DNA of 64,000 bases from assembly GCA_963978895.1 (NCBI GenBank), contig OZ022238.1, positions 51,040,128-51,104,127 on the forward strand, written 5' to 3'. Below are positions 26,838 through 38,452 of the stretch, piece by piece. Within the stretch, counting starts at the first letter, position 1. The number at the start of each line of letters is the position of its first letter. The DNA comes from Erpobdella octoculata (lineage: Eukaryota > Annelida > Clitellata > Hirudinida > Erpobdellidae). Both the position numbers and the translations under genes were made by a program. A model generated the notes under the pieces. That model made no database searches. It had not been told where the DNA came from and was given only the letters and a program-made list of their open reading frames with translations.

Positions 26838-29800
26838 TTACAGTTCTTTAGGATTATTTTGTATCCATTTATAGATGATGTCGTGGCATATTTCCGAGTT
26901 CAGTATGGTTTGGAGTGTAGTTGGTTTTTGGATCCTTTTACAAAAGTTCCCAAGTTCCATTCCTAGTTGTGTCGTTTCTTCGCAGTGCAGCAACCAGTGC
27001 TCGATTGTTTCCTCTGTTCCGCAGGTTTCGCACAAACCTGTCTCATGAAGATTCATTCTCTTCAAATTTTGTTTCAGCCGACACTTTCCAAGTCGGAGTC
27101 GGGAAATGATGACTTCCTTTTTTCTGTTTGTTGTCTTGAATTTAATTTTATTTGAGACTTTTTTTTCGAGAGACCAGTAGTGTCGACTTTCTTGAGCAGA
27201 GTCCCATCTGGTCTGCCATTCGTTCAAAAGCTCTCTGCGTATTGTTCTTTTTATGTCAAATATCTCTGGCATAATCTCAATCTCTATTTCGGGATGTTTG
27301 GTGGCTTCTTTGGCAAGGCAGTCTGCCATTTCATTTCCACGTATGCCCACGTGGCTAGGTACCCAAATCAGGGTAATTGTTTTCCCTTCTTTTGAGAGGT
27401 TGGATGCTAGTGTTAGGACTGATTCCACAAGAGCAGATTTTTGAGCATTTGCGGAATTTTTCAATGATATCATAGAGCTATATGAATCCGTAAATAGGGC
27501 TATTTTATGTGGACCGTCTGGTTGTGCCATCCACTCCAAGCCGCATTTTATAGCTGTTAGCTCAGCCGTATAAATACTAACGTCATTCGTGACTCTCTTA
27601 GCTATTTTCATATCTTTTTCCGGGATATAAATTCCCACAGCTGCTACATTGTCTATCTTAGATGCATCTGTGTACATATGTGTCGAATCTGTATATGTAG
27701 CAATCAGTTCCTTAGCTCTTTGGACAATTGACGGATCATCCTTCTTTAACCCCACCAGCCCTTCGTTAAAAAGAGGTGGAATAAGTTTCCATGGTGGAGT
27801 TAGAGAAGGAGTTAAGGGGACTGGATTGAATTTGTCAACTATTTTGTTCAATGCTGCTGTTCTTTTGGCTGCTGGATGTTCAGCTTCTTTCACTTTTCTG
27901 TGAAAGAACCATCGCCATTTAACCCCTTCTTGTCCTCTGGGGGGTACAAAGACGTCTTTTGTCGGATGGTTTGGAATGATCTTGGTTTTAGTGGCAAGGT
28001 TTGTAATTAACATCTTTCGTCGTATATCGAGTGGAGGATCTCCGCATTCTATTTGTAGAGCGGCCAAACTGGTTCCAACCATTGCCCCGCAAGCTGTTTT
28101 TAAGGCACTATATTGGATTTTCTCGAGTCTTTGTTTTTGAGATTCTGATGCACTGTCAAATGCTTCGCAGCCAAACTCCATCACTGACCGTATGGCGCAT
28201 CGGTAGAAAAGCATCAGTGTTTCTTTGCCGCATCCCCAGCTTTGTCCTGTTAGGCATCGCATGATATTTAATCTTTTTTTGCAACGATCAACGATCTTAT
28301 CAATGTGTTTTTTCCAGGTTAATTTCGAGTCAAATATTATACCGAGAAATGTAGCTTCGCTCTTCCAGCTGATTTTTTTGTCATCCATACAAATAGGTAG
28401 GGAATTTGTTCGGAATTCATTGTATTTTGTAAAACAGACTGCTACCGATTTCTCGGTTGACAGTTTGAATCCCCAATTGAGGAAGAATGTTTGGATTTCG
28501 TTTAATCGAGTCTGTAAGCAGTTTCGCATAGTATGTGGGTCTTTTCCTGAAATCCATATCGCTACATCGTCCGCAAATATAGATGTCCGAATTCCATGGA
28601 TTTCTTGACAAGGGATGTCGCTCATCATAACAATGAACAAAAGGGGGCTCAGGACAGAACCCTGCGGGGTACCATTTTCCAACAATACCGGGTCTGACAA
28701 CGTGGATCCCACACGAACCATGGCCTCTCGATTATTCAAGAAGCTATGGATCCATTTTAAAATCTTTCCTCTGACACCAAGCTTTTCAAGCTTCAACAAA
28801 AGCCCCTCTCGCCACATTAGGTCGAAGGCTTTTTCTAAGTCCAGAAAGACCGCCAGTGTCCCACCCTTATTCCACATCGAGCGTTTAATATCGTTTTGTA
28901 GTCTAAGGATGTGATCTGTGCATCCTCTTCCTTTTCTAAAGCCTGATTGTTCACGATTTAAGAGATTATTTTGCTCCAGGTAGAACCTTAACCGATTTGC
29001 AATAATTCTTTCAGTAATCTTGCACAATGAAGATGTTAGGGAAATGGGTCGATATGAGTTGGTGTCTGCAGAATTTTTTCCCGGTTTTAGTAGCGGAACA
29101 ATTATGGATTGCTTCCATAGTTTTGCTACCTCTCCTTTGGACCAAGATAAGTTTATAAGATCCAAGAGCTTATTGAGACCTATCTCGTCAATTTGTCTTA
29201 GCATCTCATAGCAGAGATTGTCTGGACCTGGAGATTTGCCGTTTGCACTCTGCATCAGAGCTTCCGTAAATTCTTTTAAGGAAATTTCTGTGTTTAAATC
29301 ATGTGGGTCGTTTTCGCAAGAAAAGCCAGATCTGATGGTAAAGGTAATTTCTCTTTTCAGAGCCTCTTTCCTTTGAATAAATCTTAGGTCAAGATTTTTG
29401 TCTGATGAGTTTTTTGCGATGGCAGTTGCTAACGCATTCGCTTTGTCTTTGTCAGAATAAGCGGTTTCCTTTTCATTCAGTTTCAGCGCTGGAACGTTAA
29501 AACCTGCATGTGTGTGGACCATATTTTTCACCGCTTTCCACATGGTAGTCTGACTAGAGTGTGAGTTAAGAGAGCTACAGAATGTTCGCCAATGGTTCTC
29601 TTTTGCTGTCCTCACTATCTTCTGTGCGATTTGTTTGAGTTCTCGATACCGTTCAAAGCCAGTCGTAGTATACTCTTTCCGAAGTGAGTATAAGGCTTTG
29701 TTTCTTGCTTTGATTGCGCTTTCACATTCATCATTCCACCATGGTACTGGCCTAAGTCCTGATCGTCTTCCATTTTTGGTTGGTATTGAAGCTATGGCTG

Positions 29801-30647
29801 CTTTGTTCAGACCTTGCGTTAACAGGTTTGTTGCTTCGTCAACATTTGTGAAAGTTTGGAGTTCATTGAAAATTCCTGTTGAAAGCCGTTGGTATTTGTA
29901 CCAATCGGCTTTCTCCAGGTTCCATACCTTTCTGTTGTTTACCTCGTAATTAACCTTTTTATTTAGTGTGATCAAAACCGGGTAGTGGTCACTGCCCAGA
30001 TTTTCATCTAACACCTTACACAAGGCTTTTTGAGATAAAGAGGGAGAGCACATTGCTAAATCTATAGGGGTTGTCCTTCCGCTGGGAGTCAGGTGGGTAC
30101 CTGATCCGGAAAAAAGGGCAACAAGGCCATACTGATCTAACAGTTTCTCAATTAATTTTCCTCTGTTATCTGAAGTTTCAGCACCGAAAACAACAGAGTA
30201 TGCATTGAAGTCACCTAATACAATTGAGTTGGTATATCTGAATGACTTTTCCAGTGTAGTTAGCAGTGTTTGATGATTGGCATTTGGTGGAACGTATGCA
30301 TTGATAATGGTGATGTTTGATCCCTTTTCAGAAGAAATAGTCACAAGTAGTGACTCATATTCGTTTTGTTCTATGGTTTGCGAGGTGTATGAGATGCCTT
30401 CTCGGAGGAGTGTTGCGACCCCTCCTCCTTGATGGCGACCTCTATCCAGCCTGACAATATTATATCCTGAAATACTGAAGTTATTGCCCTCTTTCAGCCA
30501 TGTTTCCTGCAGGGCAATGATGTCGGGAACCTTCTCCATTTTTCCGATAAAAATATTTAGTTCGTTGACTCCTGCACGAACACTTTGACAGCTCCACTGC
30601 AAAATGGCAATGCTGTTGTCCATGTTTGGCTCCCTGAACTGGTCCAT
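26838..30647 (-). CDS. LINE ORF2: endonuclease, reverse transcriptase, RNase H
   Basis: The protein has 1269 residues from the first ATG (MDQFREPNMD). The frame is open seven codons further to a TTG just after the ORF1 stop. The N-terminal AP-endonuclease spans about 14-230, with IIALQETW, INAYVPP, LGDFNAYS and SDHYPV. Reverse transcriptase spans about 510-790, with RPISLTSSLCKITERIIANR, QSGFRKGRG, FLDLEKAFD, GTPQGSVLSPLLF and the catalytic FADD at 691-694. RNase H spans about 990-1118, with acidic residues in MYTDAS (D994), YTAELTA (E1029), LFTDS (D1054) and NEMADCLAKEA (D1109). A C-terminal CX2C-H-C finger (CETCG...HWLLHC) lies near 1206-1222. The protein nicks target DNA and copies the element RNA in place. 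No frameshift or stop is seen. Confidence 0.93.
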   Translation of the reverse strand: MDQFREPNMDNSIAILQWSCQSVRAGVNELNIFIGKMEKVPDIIALQETWLKEGNNFSISGYNIVRLDRGRHQGGGVATLLREGISYTSQTIEQNEYESLLVTISSEKGSNITIINAYVPPNANHQTLLTTLEKSFRYTNSIVLGDFNAYSVVFGAETSDNRGKLIEKLLDQYGLVALFSGSGTHLTPSGRTTPIDLAMCSPSLSQKALCKVLDENLGSDHYPVLITLNKKVNYEVNNRKVWNLEKADWYKYQRLSTGIFNELQTFTNVDEATNLLTQGLNKAAIASIPTKNGRRSGLRPVPWWNDECESAIKARNKALYSLRKEYTTTGFERYRELKQIAQKIVRTAKENHWRTFCSSLNSHSSQTTMWKAVKNMVHTHAGFNVPALKLNEKETAYSDKDKANALATAIAKNSSDKNLDLRFIQRKEALKREITFTIRSGFSCENDPHDLNTEISLKEFTEALMQSANGKSPGPDNLCYEMLRQIDEIGLNKLLDLINLSWSKGEVAKLWKQSIIVPLLKPGKNSADTNSYRPISLTSSLCKITERIIANRLRFYLEQNNLLNREQSGFRKGRGCTDHILRLQNDIKRSMWNKGGTLAVFLDLEKAFDLMWREGLLLKLEKLGVRGKILKWIHSFLNNREAMVRVGSTLSDPVLLENGTPQGSVLSPLLFIVMMSDIPCQEIHGIRTSIFADDVAIWISGKDPHTMRNCLQTRLNEIQTFFLNWGFKLSTEKSVAVCFTKYNEFRTNSLPICMDDKKISWKSEATFLGIIFDSKLTWKKHIDKIVDRCKKRLNIMRCLTGQSWGCGKETLMLFYRCAIRSVMEFGCEAFDSASESQKQRLEKIQYSALKTACGAMVGTSLAALQIECGDPPLDIRRKMLITNLATKTKIIPNHPTKDVFVPPRGQEGVKWRWFFHRKVKEAEHPAAKRTAALNKIVDKFNPVPLTPSLTPPWKLIPPLFNEGLVGLKKDDPSIVQRAKELIATYTDSTHMYTDASKIDNVAAVGIYIPEKDMKIAKRVTNDVSIYTAELTAIKCGLEWMAQPDGPHKIALFTDSYSSMISLKNSANAQKSALVESVLTLASNLSKEGKTITLIWVPSHVGIRGNEMADCLAKEATKHPEIEIEIMPEIFDIKRTIRRELLNEWQTRWDSAQESRHYWSLEKKVSNKIKFKTTNRKKEVIISRLRLGKCRLKQNLKRMNLHETGLCETCGTEETIEHWLLHCEETTQLGMELGNFCKRIQKPTTLQTILNSEICHDIIYKWIQNNPKEL

Positions 30648-30671
30648 ATCGTTTTCCAGAGGACTCAAATT

Positions 30672-32006
30672 TCAAGATTCGGAAACCTCCACATCTCCAG
30701 GGCACGCCTGAAAGCCATTGCATTCAAGGATGCTACTGAACATTTCTACAATGACTCTCATCACAGCCTCCAAGGGCATCCGTGGTATGTCCCTTGCTAT
30801 CTCCTGAATCTCCTCGACAAGCCCCTGCATCGTTGGCATGCTCATTGGTTCATCACGTTTTTCTGTCCTTTTTTCATCCTTTGATGCTTTCTTTTCTTCT
30901 TCCTTGTTTTCAGCAACAGCTTGCCTTTCCCTTCCAGGAGTTTGTGTGACAGGCGCTTTCCCCTCAGAACCGCTCCTCTTTGGCGTGTCCCTGGACACCT
31001 GCTCCGGCCTTTTCTGTGCTGTATTTTTCTTGGTATAAGGTTTTTTTGACACAACCTTTTTCAAGGCAGCAGCATAGGAAATACCTTCTTTCGCAACAGC
31101 TGAATTGACTTTCATGGAGAAAACATATTTTGGACAGGTCTTACTTCCTGTGCAATGTCCGTTCTTTCCACAGCTTGCGCATACACGAGGGCGTTCTTTT
31201 TTGTCTTTTTCCTTCTCAGGACATGATTTGAAACCATGATCTTTGGTGCAAAGTGGACATTTAATTGCATTTCTGCAATCCTTTGCTTTGTGACCAAAAC
31301 CGTTGCATTTGAAACAACGAAGTGGTTCTTGTACATAGGGGCGTGTACGAAAAACTAAGTAGGCGAATCTAACTCTTTCCGGTGCTTCGCCTTTGGGGTA
31401 TGTAAGGATTACAGCCGTTGTTGTGCTCACTACTCCTTTTATTTTTTTCGTAATTCGATACGCAGTTGTACTTCCGGTCGATGTCTTGATGTCTTCGGTT
31501 GTCAGTTCCAGGGGAACCCCTGTAATGACAACCTTTGAAACAGGTTCGGGTCTTGTTTTGAATACCTTAACTGGGTAGTTTTCTATTTTGGACAAAGAGA
31601 AAACATTCTCTTTTTCTTTTGCCGAAAGGACAAGCACACCTAACCTGGACCCTCGGGCTTTTATTTCTACTTTTCGACCAAATAAAGTGTCAAAGAATTT
31701 TTGCACTTTAAATGGGTCGACAAGTTTTTTGGCCTCAATAATTTGAATCTGAATCATGGCTGCTTCAGACGTTTGTGGAACTTCCGTACGTGGAGATTGT
31801 TCAGCATTTCCATGAAAGCGTTTATTTGCTGGTTCACTTTGCTGCTCCGTGATTTCTCCGCTTCGAACTCTTTTTTTCTTTTTTCCCACTGTCTCCCAAA
31901 CGTTTCCATCATGTTTTTGGTTTTCCAACACGACAGTATTCGTTCTTTCCTCCATCGGTTCTTCGTTCTTTGAATTGGAAGTAACTTTCTGCATAGAAAT
32001 TGCCAT
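30672..32006 (-). CDS. LINE ORF1: gag-like RNA-binding protein with CCHC knuckles
   Basis: 444 residues from ATG (MAISMQKVTS). The N-terminus is polar. Residues about 86-220 probably form an RRM-like nucleic-acid-binding fold (inferred from position; VVITGVPLELTTEDI near 159-173). Three cysteine/histidine knuckles follow: CFKCNGFGHKAKDC at 231-244 (canonical CX2CX4HX4C), CPLCTKDHGFKSC at 250-262, and CASCGKNGHC at 276-285. The tail is rich in K, E and R. This is the typical layout of ORF1 in I/Jockey-type LINEs, where it packages element RNA. The stop lies 24 nt before the first ATG of ORF2, so ORF2 may be translated by reinitiation. Confidence 0.92.
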   Translation of the reverse strand: MAISMQKVTSNSKNEEPMEERTNTVVLENQKHDGNVWETVGKKKKRVRSGEITEQQSEPANKRFHGNAEQSPRTEVPQTSEAAMIQIQIIEAKKLVDPFKVQKFFDTLFGRKVEIKARGSRLGVLVLSAKEKENVFSLSKIENYPVKVFKTRPEPVSKVVITGVPLELTTEDIKTSTGSTTAYRITKKIKGVVSTTTAVILTYPKGEAPERVRFAYLVFRTRPYVQEPLRCFKCNGFGHKAKDCRNAIKCPLCTKDHGFKSCPEKEKDKKERPRVCASCGKNGHCTGSKTCPKYVFSMKVNSAVAKEGISYAAALKKVVSKKPYTKKNTAQKRPEQVSRDTPKRSGSEGKAPVTQTPGRERQAVAENKEEEKKASKDEKRTEKRDEPMSMPTMQGLVEEIQEIARDIPRMPLEAVMRVIVEMFSSILECNGFQACPGDVEVSES

Positions 32007-32115
32007 TTTAAATTTCTTTTGCTTATCTGTACTTGAATATATCTAAAAATATATCTAATGTCTTTACAAGTTATTACGCTAAACGATTCTCTGTTAGACT
32101 TGCTGTTTTTTTGTG

Positions 32116-32130
32116 TTCATTTTCAGATTT
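32116..32130. repeat. LINE target-site duplication, 5' side
   Basis: TTCATTTTCAGATTT, a perfect copy of 26704-26718 and of the empty site at 5916-5930. Confidence 0.9.
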
Positions 32131-32805
<675 letters not shown>

Positions 32806-33018
32806 TCTTCCCTCAAAAATTACAATAATTATTAATTAATTTAATAATTCTTCGCCACACAATGTTTGTTTTTTCAATTATTAGAACCCCGGGTGCTTCT
32901 AACCACAAAATCAAGTGCCTATGACTTGCAAAACAAAAATAGTAAACTTTCAAAGATATTTGGCAAAAGATGACTGTTGTGGTACGAGTAACGGTCAAAA
33001 GGGTTCATTTGAATGGAT

Positions 33019-34215
33019 CCTAAGCACCAGTTGATTGAAGGCTAGCTCCTTGGCACCGGCACCGGTCAAATGAGGGCTTGCCCTCGGGCATTTTTGTCAT
33101 TTTTGCTTTCAGCTTTCCTGCCGTATTGCCTCCATCCTCAGCCGCTCATTTGCGTTGTAACAATAACTCGCCAAACAACTCGCCCGCCGTCAGGACATCC
33201 AGTTCTGAGGTGGACATGGTGGACATGGGTTGGGTTGGCCCATGGATAGGGTTGGGTTCAATTCCTTTTTGAATCATGCGTGGGTTGGGCTGGGTTAAAA
33301 TAAAATTTTAAGAAAACAAATTATTTTAAAACTAACGTTTTAACTGTGGATTGAGCTGGTTTTGAAAATACAATTTGTCAGGTGGGTCGGCTTTGTGGGT
33401 TAAGTTGGGTTGGGTTGAGTATGTGGTGGGTCGGGTCGGGTTGGGCTGGATCTTCAAACATTGACCCATCTCCGCTTCTGAAACAGCTTTAGCCGAAATG
33501 CAACTCGGAAAAATGTTTCAACGTAAAATACCGTCTGGAATGGTGACTGCTAACGTTTTTATACATTGACGAGTGGATGAGATGCCATTTAAGATGTGCT
33601 GCTGCGCGTAAGATGCTCATTAACATAATATGGCTCATTAACATAATATGGCTCATTAACATAATATGGCTCATTAACATAATATGGTTCATTAACATAA
33701 TATGGCTCTTTAACATAATATGGCTCATTAACATAATATGGCTCATTAACATGATATGGCTCATTAACATAATATGGCTCATTAACATAATATGGCTCAT
33801 TAACATAATATGGCTCATTAACATAATATGGCTCATTAACATAATATGGCTCATTAACATAATATGGCTCATTAACATAATATGGCTCATTAACATAATA
33901 TGGCTCATTAACATAATATGGCTCATTAACATAATATGGCTCATTAACATAATATGGCTCATTAACATAATATGGCTCATTAACATAATATGTCTCATTA
34001 ACATAATATGTCTCATTAACATAATATGGAGGTGTGCGTGTGTGAATAAATTAGGGCAGTTTAGCTACGTATGTTATGGTACTGTCAAAGAAGAAATAAT
34101 GCCCGTGTATGTGTATGTGATTATAAGCACAGTCTGTGTTTCCCCCTGTGTGTGTGTTTGTTTCTGTATGAAGCTGGCTTTGTACTTCTGCGTATGCCTA
34201 TTTATGTATGTATGC
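33019..34215. repeat. Shared block, third copy, with 18-bp minisatellite (23 units)
   Basis: Close copy of 6206-7230, with the GGGTTGGG-rich part at about 33200-33460. The GCTCATTAACATAATATG array at 33615-34028 is exactly 23 units, with a few variant units (TTC, CTCTTT, ATGTCTC). The conserved tail continues to about 34210, after which similarity to the other copies ends. Confidence 0.85.
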
Positions 34216-34365
34216 GGGTGTGTTTGTCTGTTTGTGTGCTTGTGATAGTGGCTTGACCACGACCCCGTGGACGTGTGAAGCATTGTGTTTGTTGGCTGGC
34301 GATCAATTATTGATGGCGAGTTGGAAATTAACATATCGCATCACGTAGACTGCTAAGGATGAGAA

Positions 34366-34386
34366 AATGAGAAAGAGAGAGAGGGG

Positions 34387-34450
<64 letters not shown>

Positions 34451-34501
34451 AAAGGGATGGAGAGAGAGAGAGAGAGAGAGAAAGTAATGAAGAAAGAGAG
34501 A

Positions 34502-34592
<91 letters not shown>

Positions 34593-34855
34593 AGAGAGAG
34601 AGAGAGAAAAAGAGAGAGAGAGAAAGAAAGAAAGAGAAATAGAGAAAGATATAGAGAGAGAGAGAAAAAAGAGAAGGAGGGAGAGAGAGAGAGAGAAAGT
34701 AATGAAGAAATAAAAAGAGAGAGAGAGAAAGAAAGAAAGAGAAATAGAGAAAGATATAGAGAGAGAGAGAAAAAAGAGAAGGAGGGAGAGAGAGAGAGAG
34801 AAAGTAATGAAGAAATAAAAAGAGAGAGAGAGAGAAAGGAGAAAGAGAAAGGAAA
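34366..34855. repeat. (GA)n-rich array with a duplicated segment
   Basis: Long GA runs interrupted by AAAGAAAGGGATGG and AGTAATGAAGAAA phrases. The segment from about 34615 is repeated at about 34725 in nearly identical form (GAAATAGAGAAAGATATAGA), so it is a compound higher-order repeat. Confidence 0.9.
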
Positions 34856-35179
34856 AAATACGGAGAAAGCAAGGGGATCACTTTCTTACTCCCTGCGAGA
34901 AGTGGTGAATAGGTCACGTGAATAATTGAACGTCAAGTAATCATGCGAGTAAATCAATCGCAGGTGGCAGCGGCCATGTTTGTTTCTCTGATCACGTGAC
35001 GGTTTTGTTTGCATTTTTTTATTTGATTTTCAATTGAATTAAGCCGGTTTTTTTAAATTTTTTTTAAATTTCTTTTTTATTGAAACTTGTTTTTGGCTTT
35101 CGTCTAATTTTTATTTGTTCATTTTAAAACCATTGAGTCATTTTGACGTCTGCTGAACACTTGCTTACTACGACCGCGA
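34856..35179. other. No gene seen
   Basis: Mixed unique sequence with a T-rich stretch at about 35045-35110, lying between a GA array and an ATG array. Confidence 0.5.
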
Positions 35180-35410
<231 letters not shown>

Positions 35411-35490
35411 CATCACTAACGATGTCAGGAGAACAGATTTTAAACCAATTCTCCTTCAAGTGGAAAAAGGCTGTTACCCCTTCGACGTCA

Positions 35491-35571
35491 GGAAGCGCAA
35501 CCTATGGGGGATGGATAAGACGATGATGATGGTGATGATGATGGTGATGATGATGATGATGATGGTGATGT

Positions 35572-35653
<82 letters not shown>

Positions 35654-36562
35654 AATGGTGGTGGTGGTGATGATAATGATGATGGTGATCGTGATCGTGA
35701 TCGTGAGGACAATGACGATGACGATAGCAATAGTGGTGGTGGTCGTAGTGGGGTGATGATGATGGCAATTGCGATGGTGATGATAATAATGATGATGATG
35801 ACGACGATGATGATGATGGTGGGTGATAATGTTGACGTTAATGACGTAGGCAGTGAATTGGAAATTGTGACAAATTCATTTCCATTAAATGCAAATCTAT
35901 TTCAGAATGGAAGACCACACACACAGCTCATTTTTCTTTAAAAAAAACAACAAAAACTGTAATATAATTCTATAAATAAGACAAATATATAATAGTTAAT
36001 TTTTATTAAAAATTATAATTTGTATAAAAAAAAGTATTTTAATTTATTTGAGTTATTTCATTTAAATAACTGCTTTTTTATATGAAAAATCGCCATTTTA
36101 CTTTTTTAAAATTTAAAGATAAAAATTTCATGATGAACACATTTGAAGCTCTATCCATTAACCTTTTATAACAGCTCCTTGACGCATTTAAATTAAAATA
36201 TATATTTATACAAAACAAAACTATTTTAAAAATAAAGATTTCATAAATATATTTTTGATACTTTTTCAAATGAAAATTCATCACGTTTTCAGTTTCGAGT
36301 GTAAAAAGCTGTTAGATGTGAAATGATTAAAAAAAAACGGTTTTATTAAAGATAATGTCCTCGTCGAGTCGCGCCATCAGGCTGGATGCTGATTGGCTGT
36401 GACGTCATGATGTTTCAACGTCATCACCATCATTGTAATCATCATCATCATCACCATCATCATTACCATCACCACTACCACCACCATCATCATCATCACC
36501 ATCATAGTAATCATCATCATTCTTGCAATCACCACTAACACCACCATCATCATCACCATCAC

Positions 36563-36597
<35 letters not shown>

Positions 36598-36637
36598 CCA
36601 TCAACATCACTACCACCACCACTACCACCACCTTCAC

Positions 36638-36669
<32 letters not shown>

Positions 36670-36677
36670 CCATCACC

Positions 36678-36723
<46 letters not shown>

Positions 36724-36833
36724 CCATCACTACCACCACCACTACCACCACCATCACCATCATCGCGACCACCACCTCCTCCTCCTCATCATCATCATCA
36801 TCGTACTATCCATCCCCCATAGGTTGCGCTTCC
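35491..36833. repeat. Inverted repeat: 27-bp unique arms bordering opposed GAT and ATC arrays
   Basis: A unique 27-bp sequence (begins GGAAGCGCAACCTATGGGGG, positions 35491-35517) recurs perfectly in inverted orientation at 36807-36833. Inside the first arm lies a GAT array (35522-35830). Inside the second lies an ATC/ACC array (36420-36803), the inverted counterpart. The AT-rich spacer 35831-36419 has no gene. The structure could fold into a large imperfect hairpin. Confidence 0.8.
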
Positions 36834-37953
36834 TCATCATCATCATCATCATCATCACCATCAACATCACTACCACCACCAGCTCCGGTCTCTCCAGCGT
36901 GATCATTCACAAACCCCCAGAAGGACGAGTCACGTGTTTGATGCATAAGAAAGGGCAGGCAGGTGTTTCCTGGAGCTGAATCAGCTGAGTTGGTTGGTTG
37001 GTAGCGCAGCGTTGCAGCAGTTGTGACGCATTTTTATTAAAATGAATATTCATCAGCTTCAGCAGCTTCTGAGTTTTAAGCTCCTAGCGAAACGACAAAA
37101 CTGCTTGAAATCTTAATTAAGCTGCTAACGTTAGCCAATTTGTTTTTGAAGCTGCTGATTGTCTTATTTAAGAGTGGAATTGATAGTACTGTGTGTTCTT
37201 TGTGACAACTCCAAGGACGAAATTGTGTAAATGCGTGAATGATAATTTGACATATCATCTTGATACGTTTACAGTCTAATCTAGTCTACTCTAGATAGGG
37301 AATCTCCGAAGCGGCCTCAAACCGTTCAAAAAATTACTTCAAAGTTATACCAAGACTTCTATAAGTAGAAATTTTTAGAATGCATCTACTGGCGCTACTA
37401 CTGTTAAATCGATCCACTCATAATCAGCAATATCGCATTTTGCTTATAAAAATTTTGTTTTAGCTATGCAACCTCAGCTCGTTACGCAACGTAGCGTTAA
37501 ACATAACGTAACGTAACGATAAAATATAAATCGCAACCACCACAGCGACACGCGTGGGTGGCATTGGCTGCGTCGACGGCAGTTGACGGTGCATGGGGCG
37601 TCCACACCACGTTAAACATTTCAAAGTTCACAACATAGGGGATGGAAGCATAAAGAAATCGAAAATTTTTCTTTTCAGGTTATAATATATATATATTTTT
37701 TTTCTCTCTCTTTTATTACCGCCGCCGCCATTGTGGCTTTTATCAAAGCAGGCACCGCCAAAAAGAAGAAGAAGAAAAAGATAAAATAGAAAGCCGCTCG
37801 CTCACTGAATCATGCTTATAAGATCCCTTACTTGGTTTTGGCGCGTAAGTTACAGTCACGTGTCACGACCTCGACCGGAAACGAATTGAAGACAAAGAAA
37901 GTCTGGTTGTCGCTAGGGGGAGAGATGAATGATGTAATCATTTGTATGTAATT
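36834..37953. other. No convincing gene
   Basis: Mixed unique sequence. A somewhat GC-rich patch at 37530-37610 and a pyrimidine tract at 37699-37720, followed by CCGCCGCCGCCATTGTGG and a lysine-codon run ending in TAG at 37790, are the only coding-like hints, and neither has a usable splice acceptor or a long frame. Confidence 0.4.
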
Positions 37954-38452
37954 ATGTATGTATGTATGTATGTATGTATGTATGTATGTATGTATGTATG
38001 TATGTATGTATGTATGTATGTATGTATGTATGTATGTATGTATGCATGCATGCATGCATGCATGCATGCATGCATGCATGCATGCATGTATGTATGTATG
38101 TATGTATGTATGTATGTATGTATGTATGTATGTATGTATGTATGTATGTATGTATGTATGTATGTATGTATGTATGTATGTATGTATGTATGTATGTATG
38201 TATGTATGTATGTATGTATGTATGTATGTATGTATGTATGTATGTATGTATGTATGTATGTATGTATGTATGTATGTATGTATGTATGTATGTATGTATG
38301 TATGTATGTATGTATGTATGTATGTATGTATGTATGTATGTATGTATGTATGTATGTATGTATGTATGTATGTATGTATGTATGTATGTATGTATGTATG
38401 TATGTATGTATGTATGTATGTATGTATTTATGTATGTATGTATGTATGTATG
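37954..38452. repeat. (ATGT)n array with an internal (ATGC)n island
   Basis: About 125 tetranucleotide units. At about 38043-38089 the unit changes to ATGC for roughly 12 units and then returns to ATGT. One TTTA interruption occurs near 38428. Open frames in all six phases are artefacts. Confidence 0.96.

Larger units (their letters stand above)
26719..32115 (-). mobile_element. Full-length non-LTR retrotransposon, I-group type (EN-RT-RNase H)
   Basis: The element is about 5.4 kb with two long open ORFs, a short 5' UTR of about 109 nt, a 3' UTR of about 119 nt and a terminal poly(A) (poly-T on the plus strand, 26719-26736). It is bounded by perfect 15-bp target-site duplications. The uninterrupted target survives at 5916-5930 in the paralogous region of gene copy A, which proves insertion. 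A CCHC-bearing ORF1 with an APE endonuclease, reverse transcriptase and RNase H in ORF2 is the pattern of I-group LINEs (I/Nimb/Ingi/Loa relatives). The exact clade cannot be fixed by eye. Intact ORFs and identical duplications suggest a young, possibly competent copy. Confidence 0.93.

Noticed and set aside
26921..31973. Many short plus-strand frames across the LINE
   Set aside because: They are antisense shadows of ORF1 and ORF2, with no independent motifs.
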